A DNA stretch of 12,339 nt from an uncultured Bacteroidota bacterium (GTDB lineage Bacteria > Bacteroidota > Bacteroidia > B-17B0 > Aurantibacillaceae). The stretch is from positions 1 to 12,339 of the forward strand of contig CAIXZI010000055.1 of assembly GCA_903923915.1 (NCBI GenBank). Reading direction: 5' to 3'. The position numbers were made by a program, and so were the translations under genes. Shown here piece after piece: positions 1 to 7,544 of the stretch. Position 1 is the stretch's first letter; every line of letters begins with the position of its first letter. The notes beneath the pieces are model-generated. The model saw only the letters and a program-made list of their open reading frames with translations, ran no database searches and was not told where the DNA came from.

Positions 1-150
1 AACCCAATCGCCCATACGCACAGGTTCTATAAGTGGTTCGGACACATACCAGGCCTTTACACCGCCCACCATAACAGGTAAAGAAATATCCATGGGTTTA
101 GAAAAATCTACCCTAAATGTTTTTTGCTTATAGGTTATGCTTGCTACCAT
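1..150 (-). CDS. Cyclase family protein (kynurenine formamidase-like), N-terminal 50 residues only
   Basis: This is the start of a gene that runs off the left edge; only 50 codons are visible, all open. The translation begins MVASITYKQKTFRVDFSKPM and ends with EPVRMGDWV. The pattern 'VDFSKPMDIS.P' followed by 'AWYV.EP..IEPVRMGDWV' resembles, from memory, the N-terminus of Bacteroidota cyclase-family proteins (metal-dependent hydrolases related to kynurenine formamidase). The metal-binding HxGTHxD-type motif of the family would lie beyond the window, so catalytic competence cannot be judged. The ATG at 148-150 lies inside the end of hemW (23-base overlap in another frame), which suggests co-transcription and perhaps translational coupling. 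An internal Met at residue 20 would cut into the conserved 'SKPMDIS' block, so the first Met is preferred. Family assignment is moderately sure; the substrate is unknown. Confidence 0.7.
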   Translation of the reverse strand, partial: MVASITYKQKTFRVDFSKPMDISLPVMVGGVKAWYVSEPLIEPVRMGDWV

Positions 151-1282
151 CTTTCTTCGTATAAAATAAATCAGAAGCAATGCCATCGGCAAAATGCTTT
201 CCTTGTTTGTTTAAAGTTACGGTGTTTTGTTTTATCTCTATAAAGTTTTTTTGCTGATACGGTTTCAGTTGCTCCAAAAAATGAGTAATGTATTTATCTG
301 TAAATAAATTTTTCATTTCAGCTAAATCGCAGCCCCATTCAGTTCTTAGGCGAGTTAAAATATATTCGTTGTATTTATCGTTAGCGGTTAATTCTTCTTC
401 TTCGTAAAAAGGTTTATCATTTTCAATCGACTGAATATATTGTGCATTGCTTCTGTTATTAAACCTGCGCGAAATGCCGTTATACGAATGCGCCGAAGGA
501 CCAATACCCAAGTAAGATAAGCCACGCCAATAATTGCTATTGTGCTCGGCCATAAAGCCCGACTTACAAAAATTAGAAATTTCATATTGTGTGAAACCAT
601 TTTTTTCTGTTTCTTCAATAAGTATATCAAACAGTTGTGAGCTCATTTCGCTATCAATATCTTTTTCTTTTTTCTCTTTAATAAGATGTTGTAGTTGTGT
701 TCTACTTTCTACCGTTAGGTTGTAAGAAGAAATATGTTGTGTGTTTAATGCAAAGGCTGCCTGCAAGGTTTTACGCCAAGTTTCAGGTGTCTGAAATTTG
801 CTGCCATAAATTAAATCTATCGAAATATTATTTAAACCCGCTTGCTGTGCTGTTTTAATGCAATCAAAATTTTGTTGTGCGTTATGCGCGCGGTTCATCC
901 ATTTTAATTCTTCCTCATCAAAACTTTGAAGGCCAATGCTTAAACGATTAATACCTAATTTTTTTATTTCTTGCAGATAATTTAGTTCTGCATCTTCCGG
1001 ATTTAACTCAAAAGTAATTTCGGCTTTTTCGTCAATAATAAAATTTGAATGAATAGTTTTTAAAATTTGCTCAAGCTCTGAAAGGCTTAACAAGCTTGGC
1101 GTTCCTCCTCCAAAGTAAATTGATTTAACGGGTTTATTTTCTAAATAGTTTTTACGATTATTTATTTCTTTACAAATAGAGTCAACTAATTGTTTCTTGT
1201 TTTCGAGATTGGTAGAAAAATGAAAATCGCAATACAAGCAGGCTTTTCTGCAAAAAGGAATATGTATGTAAATGCCGCTCAT
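128..1282 (-). CDS. hemW: Radical SAM heme chaperone HemW
   Basis: A 384-residue radical SAM protein of the HemN/HemW family, full length for HemW. The cluster-binding motif is C11-x3-C15-x2-C18-x-F20, directly after 'IYIHIPF'. Phe at the position where true coproporphyrinogen dehydrogenase (HemN) has a fourth Cys marks it as HemW. The SAM-binding 'GGGTPS' is at 58-63, followed by 'ELNPED' and 'GINRLSIGLQSF'; 'GLSYLGIGPSAHSY' matches the conserved C-terminal half. HemW family members bind heme and are thought to deliver it to respiratory enzymes rather than to make it; many databases still label them coproporphyrinogen III oxidase-like. The start is chosen because the conserved N-terminal strand begins right after Met1. 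The 3' end overlaps the next gene by 23 bases. Upstream lie 133 bp with a palindromic repeat, so hemW may have its own promoter, but I see only a 7/8 -7 box (TATCTTTA just before the ATG) with no partner. Confidence 0.93.
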   Translation of the reverse strand: MSGIYIHIPFCRKACLYCDFHFSTNLENKKQLVDSICKEINNRKNYLENKPVKSIYFGGGTPSLLSLSELEQILKTIHSNFIIDEKAEITFELNPEDAELNYLQEIKKLGINRLSIGLQSFDEEELKWMNRAHNAQQNFDCIKTAQQAGLNNISIDLIYGSKFQTPETWRKTLQAAFALNTQHISSYNLTVESRTQLQHLIKEKKEKDIDSEMSSQLFDILIEETEKNGFTQYEISNFCKSGFMAEHNSNYWRGLSYLGIGPSAHSYNGISRRFNNRSNAQYIQSIENDKPFYEEEELTANDKYNEYILTRLRTEWGCDLAEMKNLFTDKYITHFLEQLKPYQQKNFIEIKQNTVTLNKQGKHFADGIASDLFYTKKDGSKHNL

Positions 1283-1342
1283 GCAGTAAAGATAATAGAA
1301 ACAGGAAGAAAATAAATTTTTGCATTAATCTGAATGTGTGTG

Positions 1343-1408
1343 GTCATATTGAGCCTGTCGAAATATATGCGTTGGCCTCCCCACACTCTTCGACAAGCTC
1401 AGAGTGAC
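1343..1408. repeat. REP-like imperfect palindrome between the efflux operon and hemW
   Basis: Two 20-base arms (1343-1362 and 1389-1408) are inverted copies of each other around a 26-base loop. Sixteen of 20 positions pair by Watson-Crick rules; two more are G-U on the plus-strand RNA. The arm core TGAGCxTGTCGAA / TTCGACAAGCTCA resembles a dispersed intergenic palindrome I know from many bacterial genomes, including Bacteroidota; that identification is from memory. It lies 8 bases past the stop of the TolC-like gene and about 60 bases before hemW, so the transcript could fold here and act as a weak terminator or mRNA 3' stabiliser. There is no long U-run beside the stem, so it is not a textbook intrinsic terminator. 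Confidence 0.7.
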
Positions 1409-1415
1409 AACAACG

Positions 1416-2786
1416 TTAATGTACCAATAAACCCTGCGCTTTTAAATAATTCAATTCGCTTAGTTTGGTATTGAAAGCCGCTTGTGATAAGCGAAACTGT
1501 GCATCTTCGTAGCTTTGTTCAACTGTGCGATATTCGATATAATTAGATAAGCCTTGTTTAAAACGTAATGCTGCAATATTTAAATTTTGACTGGCAAGTT
1601 GCACGCTTTTTTTTTCAATATCAATTATGTTTAAGTTGTTTGTAAAACTTAAAAATGCCTGATATAAATTTGATTTTTGTTGCAATTTAGCTGCTTCTAA
1701 CCTAAAGTTATCCGAACTTAATTGCACCAATTGGTTTTTTATGGCGGTATGTGTAGTTAAGTTGTTTAACAGTGTCCACGAAAAAATGAAGCCTGCGTTA
1801 AAGCCATAGTTTTGATTTAATCTAACCAAACCAATATCATTTGTGGTGCGCTGAAACGAGTAATTACCGGTAACACCAATTTTGGGCATACGGTTGGCTT
1901 TGTATTCTTTCAACCCAAGTTCATCAACCTCAATGTTTTTCTGACTGATTAAAATAGAACTATTATTCTTGTCGGTATTATCTAAAGCAACCTGATACTC
2001 GGGTTTTGTTTGCATGATAATTGTATCAGGTACAGTGAAATCCACGTCCGGAGAGCGTTTTAAAAGGTTGTTTAATGTAATACGTTGATCATTTAATAAA
2101 TTTTGTTGTTGAATAATTTGCACTTGAATGTTGTTGTAATCAATTTGAGTTTGCAATACATCAACATTAGAGCCTGTTCCCGATTTTAATTTTTGATCAG
2201 CTAATTTTTTTTGATCTTCGGCTAAAATCAATGATAATTTTAACGACTTAATAAATTGTTGTATGCTAATCATTTGATAATATGCTGTAAGGCTTGCCAG
2301 CATAGTGTTTTCAACCGTTAAGCGATAATTAAGATTGCTTAACTCTTCATTACGATTTAATTTCTTTTTAGTGGCAAACATTTTTAATCCATCAAAAAAA
2401 TACCAAGTACCTACAATAGATGGCGCATAACTAGTTGACGTTAGCTTTTGACTATTAACGTTTAATGCGGGGTTTGAATATTTTAAAGTAGTAATGGTTT
2501 GTCCTACACCCAATGGATTTTGCGGACTCCCTGCCGAAATAGAAATTTGCGGCAACATGCCGGTAGAACCTCCGGATACGGTACCTCCGGTAGATTGCCC
2601 GCCTCCAACTAAGCCAATGTTATTGTTGTTTTTTGCAACCTGAATATTATTTTTTGCTATCTGAACATCAAAATTATTTTCGATAGTTAATTTAATTACA
2701 TCTTCTAACTTTAATAACTCTTGGCTTTTTGCCAAAGCATTAACTAAAAAAATAAATAAAGCAATTAATTTATACGTGTGTTTCAT
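1416..2786 (-). CDS. TolC-like outer-membrane efflux channel protein
   Basis: A 456-residue protein with an N-terminal signal peptide (hydrophobic stretch about residues 6-19, likely cleavage near 'ALA-KS' at 19-21) and two outer-membrane efflux protein (OEP) repeats, as in TolC/OprM. The first repeat opens with 'LKLEDVIKLTIENNFDVQIAKNNI' and continues through long Gln/Asn-rich helices; the second begins around residue 275 and ends with 'AALRFKQGLSNYIEYRTVEQ', the family's typical helix end. No lipobox Cys is seen, so it is TolC-like rather than OprM-like. Length is ordinary. A Gly/Ser-rich stretch (about residues 58-76) precedes the 'LPQISISAG' strand and looks like an insertion. It is the last gene of the cassette; only three bases separate its ATG from the stop of the RND pump gene, so it is surely co-transcribed. 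The product should form the trimeric outer-membrane exit duct of the pump. Confidence 0.9.
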   Translation of the reverse strand: MKHTYKLIALFIFLVNALAKSQELLKLEDVIKLTIENNFDVQIAKNNIQVAKNNNNIGLVGGGQSTGGTVSGGSTGMLPQISISAGSPQNPLGVGQTITTLKYSNPALNVNSQKLTSTSYAPSIVGTWYFFDGLKMFATKKKLNRNEELSNLNYRLTVENTMLASLTAYYQMISIQQFIKSLKLSLILAEDQKKLADQKLKSGTGSNVDVLQTQIDYNNIQVQIIQQQNLLNDQRITLNNLLKRSPDVDFTVPDTIIMQTKPEYQVALDNTDKNNSSILISQKNIEVDELGLKEYKANRMPKIGVTGNYSFQRTTNDIGLVRLNQNYGFNAGFIFSWTLLNNLTTHTAIKNQLVQLSSDNFRLEAAKLQQKSNLYQAFLSFTNNLNIIDIEKKSVQLASQNLNIAALRFKQGLSNYIEYRTVEQSYEDAQFRLSQAAFNTKLSELNYLKAQGLLVH

Positions 2787-2789
2787 GTA

Positions 2790-5700
2790 TTATGAATGTG
2801 ATGATGTTTGTTGTACTAGATTTTTCTTTACACTTTCAGATTCTTCGAACGTATTATTTTCTAATTTCTTTTTGTGAGTTTTTGATAAGTAGGTGTACAT
2901 GGCCGGAATTACAAACAAGGTTAATGTTAACGAAAATAAAATACCCCCAACCACTACAATACCCATACCCATGCGGCTTTTAGCGGCAGCACCCAATGAC
3001 ATAGCTATTGGCAAAGCCCCTAATGCAGTTGCTAAACTTGTCATTAAAATTGGACGTAAACGCGCCGTTGCGCCTTTTTGAATAGCTTCTAATTTAGATA
3101 AACCTTGTTCTCTTAACTGATTAGAAAACTCAACAATTAAAATTCCGTTTTTGGTAACCAATCCAATCAACATAATAATTCCAATTTCAGAAAAAATATT
3201 TAAGGTTTGATTAAAATACCAAAGCGATAATAACGCACCTGCAATAGCTAAAGGCACGGTAAGCATTACAATGAAAGGATCTACAAAACTTTCGAACTGT
3301 GCGGCAAGAATTAAATAAATTAAAAGTAGTGCTAAGCCAAGTGCAAACAAAATGTTAGAACCACTTTCTTCAAAATCGCGCGAAGGTCCGGTAAGTGCTG
3401 TACTAAAGGTTTCATCTAAATTGTTTTTAGCAATTCTGCGCATTTCATTCACACCATCTGCAATTGTTTTTCCTGGTGCTAACCCGGCAGAAACTGTTGC
3501 CGCTTCGTAACGATTGTATTTATATAGCTGAGGCGGGTTGCTGGTTTCAGTCATTTGCACCAGGTTATCTAACTGAATTAAACTTCCGGTATTGCTTCGC
3601 ACATATAGAGAGGTAACATCGGCAGGTTTATCTCTGTCATACATTTCTAATTGTCCCATTACCTGGTATTGTTTATTATTCATTACAAAATAACTAAAGC
3701 GATTTCCACTTAATGCTAATTGTAAAGTTTGTGCAATATCTTGAACAGAAACCCCCAATGATTTCGCCTTATCACGCAAAATGGTAACATCTAACTCTGG
3801 CTTATTAAATTTTAAATTACAATCAAATCCTTGAAACACGCTGCTTTTACTAACTTCCTCCATAAACTTTGGAAGAGATGATTTTAATTTATCAAAAGAA
3901 GATGCTTGAATAACAAATTGCACGGGTAAGCCACCACGCGGTCCACCACCAGCCGAAATGGTTTGCTCTTGCGATATAAACACTTTTCCTTCGGGCATGT
4001 TTTTGGTTAATTTGCTTGCATAATCTGCCCAATACTGCTGCGATTTGGTGCGTAAAGTATCATTCATCATTAAACGCATGATGCCCGAGTTAATAGCACC
4101 AGACCCGGCAAAACCAGGCGATGTTATAGATAAAATTAAACGCTGGTCTTTAATGCTGTCTTCTAAATTTTTTGCCAGCTTGTCCATAAATTTTTCCATA
4201 GACTCGTATGAAGTACCTTCGGGAGCTGTTGTATTAATGCGTAACCAAGCACGATCATCAAGTGGGGCCAACTCTTGTGGGATGTAAAAAAAACAGGCAA
4301 TCCCAATTAAAACAGAAGCACCAAAAACTACAAATGCAATCCAGCGTTGTTTTAAAAAATTTCCTAATGAATTAAAATAACCATCTTCTAAACGTTGAAA
4401 GAAAGGCTCGGTCATTTCATAAAACTTACTTTTTTTATGCGTTTTGCTTACCAGTTTGGCGTTAAGCATTGGGGTTAGCGTTAACGATACAAAAGCAGAA
4501 ATTAAAACAGCGCCGGCAATTACTACACCAAACTCTCGAAACAACTGACCAACAAAACCTTGCAAAAATATTACAGGTAAAAACACAGCCACTAATGTTA
4601 TTGAAGTAGATACAACTGCAAAGAAAATTTCTTTAGAACCCTTGTGCGCCGCTTCGACAGGATCCATGCCTTCTTCAATTTTTTTGTAGATGTTTTCTGT
4701 AACTACAATTCCATCATCAACAACTAAACCTGTTGCTAAAACAATAGCCAATAAACTTAATACGTTAATGGAGTAACCCATTACATACATAATAAAAAAT
4801 GCGCCAATTAATGAAACGGGTAAATCAATTAACGGGCGAAAAGCAATAACCCAATCGCGAAAAAATAAGTAAATAATTAAAACTACCAGTATGATTGCGA
4901 TAACAAGAGTTTCTTCAACTTCAGAAAGAGCTTTTCGAACAAATTTGGTGTTATCTAAGGCAATGCCAATTTTATAATCTTTTGGGATTTCTTTTTTTAT
5001 GGCATCTAATCGTTTATAAAATTCATCAGCAATATCAATGTAGTTGGCACCTGGCTGAGGCACAATCCCTAAGCCTATCATGTTAATGCCATCTACTTTA
5101 AAACTGGTTTCATAGGCTTCAGGCCCAAGTTCCACCCTTCCAATATCTTTAAAACGAACAATTTGTGCGCTACTTGTTTTTAAAATTAAATTTTCAAAAT
5201 CTGCTGTGTTGTTTAAACGCCCTTTGGTTTGTACAATTAACTCGTTAGTTCGTCCGGTTACCTTACCTGAGGGAGATTCTAAGTTTTCTGTATTTACAGC
5301 TTGTTGTATATCTAATGGCGTTAACCCGTAAGCGGCCAGTTTTTTAGGATCCATCCATAAACGCATGGCATATTTTTTTTGTCCCCAAATTTGTATGGTA
5401 CTAACACCCGGAATAGTTTGTAAACGCTCAACCAAAACATTTTCGGCATAATCATCTACTTCTAAAATAGAACGCGTATTGCTTTGTATAGTCATACTCA
5501 CAATAGCATCGCTATTTGCATCTGCTTTCGTTACCGTTGGTAAACCATCAATATCTTGTGGCAATTGCCTAACCGCCTGAGATACTTTATCGCGCACATC
5601 ATTGGCTGCACTTTCTAAGTTGGCGCCTAAATTAAATTCAACCGTAATAGAACTAACACCTTGTGCGCTTGTAGAAGAAATGGTGCGAATACCATCAATA

Positions 5701-5918
5701 CCATTAATTACTTTTTCTAAGGGTTCTGTAATTTGAGATTCTATTACTTCGGCGCTGGCCCCTGTATATGATGTACGCACAGTGATAACCGGAGGATCAA
5801 TAGCAGGAAACTCTCTCACGCCCAGAAACTTATACCCTATCACTCCAAATAATAGAATGATAAGGCTCATTACAATGGCAAGAACCGGCCTGTTTATACT
5901 GGTGGATGAAATATTCAT
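2790..5918 (-). CDS. RND (HAE1/AcrB-type) multidrug efflux pump, inner-membrane subunit
   Basis: A 1042-residue protein of normal length for a hydrophobe/amphiphile efflux RND pump. It begins 'MNISSTSINRPVLAIVMSLI' (TM1), followed by the large periplasmic porter domain. The proton-relay residues are present: D401-D402 in TM4 ('GLVVDDGIVVTENI') and K923 in TM10 ('GLVTKNGILIVEF'). The duplicated architecture is clear: two groups of membrane helices (about 335-490 and 855-1010) with a second porter loop (about 545-850). 'DPPVITVRTSYTGASAEVIE' and 'ISSTSAQGVSSITVEF' are classic HAE1 segments. The pump should use proton influx to export drugs, dyes, detergents or lipids; the substrate cannot be read from the sequence. 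Only three bases separate it from the adaptor gene upstream and three from the channel gene downstream. It has a longer, Ser/Lys/Glu-rich cytoplasmic tail (about 1012-1042) of unknown role. Confidence 0.96.
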   Translation of the reverse strand: MNISSTSINRPVLAIVMSLIILLFGVIGYKFLGVREFPAIDPPVITVRTSYTGASAEVIESQITEPLEKVINGIDGIRTISSTSAQGVSSITVEFNLGANLESAANDVRDKVSQAVRQLPQDIDGLPTVTKADANSDAIVSMTIQSNTRSILEVDDYAENVLVERLQTIPGVSTIQIWGQKKYAMRLWMDPKKLAAYGLTPLDIQQAVNTENLESPSGKVTGRTNELIVQTKGRLNNTADFENLILKTSSAQIVRFKDIGRVELGPEAYETSFKVDGINMIGLGIVPQPGANYIDIADEFYKRLDAIKKEIPKDYKIGIALDNTKFVRKALSEVEETLVIAIILVVLIIYLFFRDWVIAFRPLIDLPVSLIGAFFIMYVMGYSINVLSLLAIVLATGLVVDDGIVVTENIYKKIEEGMDPVEAAHKGSKEIFFAVVSTSITLVAVFLPVIFLQGFVGQLFREFGVVIAGAVLISAFVSLTLTPMLNAKLVSKTHKKSKFYEMTEPFFQRLEDGYFNSLGNFLKQRWIAFVVFGASVLIGIACFFYIPQELAPLDDRAWLRINTTAPEGTSYESMEKFMDKLAKNLEDSIKDQRLILSITSPGFAGSGAINSGIMRLMMNDTLRTKSQQYWADYASKLTKNMPEGKVFISQEQTISAGGGPRGGLPVQFVIQASSFDKLKSSLPKFMEEVSKSSVFQGFDCNLKFNKPELDVTILRDKAKSLGVSVQDIAQTLQLALSGNRFSYFVMNNKQYQVMGQLEMYDRDKPADVTSLYVRSNTGSLIQLDNLVQMTETSNPPQLYKYNRYEAATVSAGLAPGKTIADGVNEMRRIAKNNLDETFSTALTGPSRDFEESGSNILFALGLALLLIYLILAAQFESFVDPFIVMLTVPLAIAGALLSLWYFNQTLNIFSEIGIIMLIGLVTKNGILIVEFSNQLREQGLSKLEAIQKGATARLRPILMTSLATALGALPIAMSLGAAAKSRMGMGIVVVGGILFSLTLTLFVIPAMYTYLSKTHKKKLENNTFEESESVKKNLVQQTSSHS

Positions 5919-5921
5919 GCC

Positions 5922-6986
5922 CTACTTTTTATTTTTAATTCCTTGAATTTTTACTTGCACGTTTGGCTTCAACGCCATAATGCCTTCTGTTGCAATAGTA
6001 TCACCGGCTTTCAATCCTTTTAAAACTTCAATGGTGGTATCATTACGAATACCGGTTTCAATTTGAACAGAAACGGCTTTTCCATCGCGGATTACAAATG
6101 TTTTTTGTCCGTGTAAATCTGGTATCACAGCCATGGTAGGAATGACAACCGAATTTTCTGATTTTAAAATTAAAGTAACCTGTGCATACGAGCCGGGAAA
6201 AATTTCGCGTTTATTGTTTTCGCAAATAGCACGTATTTTTAATGAACGGGTGGCAGCATCTATCTTAGGATCTATGGCATATACCTTGCCCACATAGGTT
6301 TTACCAGTACCTAGAATGGTAACAAGTACTGTATCATTTAAATGAACAACAGCTGTATATTTTTCGGGAACAGAAAAATCAATTTTTACTGGATTAAGTT
6401 GTTGTACGGATGCTATAATATCTGCCGGACTAACATTGTTTCCTTCGCTTACATTTTTTAAACCAATAACGCCATTAAAGGGAGATCTAATTTCTGTTTT
6501 TGCAATTTGCGCTTGAGTTAAATCCATATCGGCTTTACTTTGTTGCACGGTTGATAAAGCTAAATCATACTCTTCCTGACTAACACCTTTTACGGCAAGC
6601 AAAGCTTTCAAATCGCGCTCTTTTTCTTCGTTAATTTTTTGCATAGCCGTTTGTTTGGCAAGCTGGGCCTGCAAATCAGCATCGTTTATTTTTACAAGTA
6701 GTTGTCCTTTTTCAACTTCGGCACCTTCGTTAATATGCATTAAAATTATTTTGCCAGATACTTCAGGTTTTAAAACGGCTTCTTCGTTTGCTAAAACTGT
6801 ACCCGATAAAATCAATTTGTTTTCAACATTACCGCTTTGTGCAACCACTGCTTTAATAGCAACTACGGGACCTTTGCCCGCTTGTGGTCCGGCAGGTTTT
6901 GCCTGCTTTGGCGATAGAAAAAATATTTTTATAAGCGCTAAGGCTGCAATAATTACTACTATAAGTATGAGGGTTTTTGGTTTCAT
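5922..6986 (-). CDS. RND efflux periplasmic adaptor (membrane fusion protein, AcrA/MexA-like)
   Basis: A 354-residue adaptor counted from the ATG at 6984-6986. One N-terminal membrane helix (about residues 4-24) anchors it; there is no lipobox Cys. Then follow the first half of the lipoyl/barrel-sandwich domain (about 70-105, 'VSGKIILMHINEGAEVEKGQ'), a short alpha-hairpin (about 105-160), the second lipoyl half ('IRSPFNGVIGLKNVSEGNNV', 167-186), a beta-barrel (about 197-275, 'PVKIDFSVPEKY') and a membrane-proximal domain ending in 'GIMALKPNVQVKIQG'. This is the usual order for the RND adaptor family. It should bridge the pump and the outer-membrane channel. An upstream in-frame Met at 7022 would add 12 basic residues and overlap marR by 35 bases; the ATG at 6986, one base after the marR stop and directly before the membrane helix, is the better start. 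Spacing of 1 and 3 bases to its neighbours shows a tight operon. Confidence 0.93.
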   Translation of the reverse strand: MKPKTLILIVVIIAALALIKIFFLSPKQAKPAGPQAGKGPVVAIKAVVAQSGNVENKLILSGTVLANEEAVLKPEVSGKIILMHINEGAEVEKGQLLVKINDADLQAQLAKQTAMQKINEEKERDLKALLAVKGVSQEEYDLALSTVQQSKADMDLTQAQIAKTEIRSPFNGVIGLKNVSEGNNVSPADIIASVQQLNPVKIDFSVPEKYTAVVHLNDTVLVTILGTGKTYVGKVYAIDPKIDAATRSLKIRAICENNKREIFPGSYAQVTLILKSENSVVIPTMAVIPDLHGQKTFVIRDGKAVSVQIETGIRNDTTIEVLKGLKAGDTIATEGIMALKPNVQVKIQGIKNKK

Positions 6987-6987
6987 A

Positions 6988-7473
6988 TTATGCTTTACTT
7001 TTTTTCTTTGTTTTATAAACAATTACATGCGACGACGGAAAATGCTCTATGTTATGATACATTGTAATCATGGCTTTTGTAAAAGTTTTTCTTTCTTTTT
7101 CACTAAAGCCCTTAAAGGCAATGTCATTTAATTCTTGAATGGCTTTATGGATTTTTGGCATTAATTTTCTACCCTTATCAGTTAATTCGATAAAATATTC
7201 ACGACGATCTTTAGGGTTTTGAATACGCTTTACTAATTGTTTTTTAGAAAAGCCATCGATAATTTTTACCATCGATACTTTATCTATCTGTAAACTATCT
7301 GAAATAAATTGCTGGGTACAGTTTTGTTTTTGTTCAATTAGTATTAGTACTGAAAAATCTTTTTCTAAGCCTACCTCTTCTAATTTAAGAACAAGCGCGC
7401 CAAAATATGGCTTTGTTATCATAGAAAACAACTTGCCCAAGGGCATATCTTGGTATATATCTTTTATTGGCAT
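6988..7473 (-). CDS. MarR-family transcriptional regulator of the efflux operon
   Basis: A 161-residue winged-helix protein. The DNA-recognition region is about residues 52-80 ('TQQFISDSLQIDKVSMVKII', then 'DGFSKKQL'), followed by the beta-wing with the family signature 'NPKDRREYFIELTDKG' (86-101; D89, R90, R91). Flanking helices (about 12-48 and 102-145) would make the dimer interface. MarR proteins usually repress efflux or stress genes and let go of DNA when they bind a small aromatic ligand. Being the first gene of the marR-adaptor-pump-channel unit, it most likely controls that operon and itself; the palindrome in its promoter fits this. The stop codon is one base before the adaptor ATG. 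The C-terminus carries a short basic tail (KTKKKSKA). Starts further in (Met10, Met18) are possible because the predicted promoter leaves almost no leader before Met1. Confidence 0.93.
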   Translation of the reverse strand: MPIKDIYQDMPLGKLFSMITKPYFGALVLKLEEVGLEKDFSVLILIEQKQNCTQQFISDSLQIDKVSMVKIIDGFSKKQLVKRIQNPKDRREYFIELTDKGRKLMPKIHKAIQELNDIAFKGFSEKERKTFTKAMITMYHNIEHFPSSHVIVYKTKKKSKA

Positions 7474-7481
7474 TGAGGCCG

Positions 7482-7515
7482 CAAATATAAGTTAGTTTTA
7501 CTAATAGTTAGCAAA
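7482..7515 (-). promoter_or_regulatory. Bacteroidota-type promoter for the marR-efflux operon
   Basis: On the minus strand TATATTTG (7489-7482) is a perfect match to the Bacteroidota -7 consensus TAnnTTTG, and TTTG (7515-7512) lies 22 bases upstream as the -33 element, within the 17-23 range I recall for this phylum's primary sigma factor. Only eight bases separate the -7 box from the annotated ATG, so transcription would start at or within a few bases of the start codon. Boxes and spacing are seen directly; promoter activity is inferred. Confidence 0.6.
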
Positions 7516-7522
7516 ACGAACT
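7490..7522. promoter_or_regulatory. 33-bp imperfect palindrome, likely MarR operator
   Basis: Centred on base 7506, this segment pairs with itself at 13 of 16 positions per side (mismatches at 7494/7518, 7500/7512 and 7505/7507). The half-site is roughly GTTxGTTTTxCTAA. It begins at the base next to the -7 box and covers the spacer and the -33 element, so a bound dimer would block RNA polymerase. MarR proteins usually bind palindromes of this general kind in their own promoters, which makes it the natural autoregulatory operator. It could also fold as RNA only if transcribed from further upstream. Confidence 0.55.
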
Positions 7523-7544
7523 ATTAAATAAATGTTAAAATAAA

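Noticed and set aside
1283..1342. TATCTTTA just before hemW as a promoter
   Set aside because: It is only a 7/8 match with no TTG 17-23 bases upstream and it abuts the ATG; too weak in AT-rich DNA.
1343..1408. Palindrome as a classic Rho-independent terminator
   Set aside because: The loop is 26 bases and there is no adjoining U-run on either strand; a REP-like repeat explains it better.
6987..7022. Upstream Met for the adaptor (MFIKQRKKVKHN extension)
   Set aside because: It would overlap marR by 35 bases and put a basic stretch before the membrane helix; the ATG one base after the marR stop fits better.
6655..7131. 158-residue plus-strand ORF across the adaptor and marR genes
   Set aside because: It is antisense to two well-supported genes and has low-complexity, shadow-like content.
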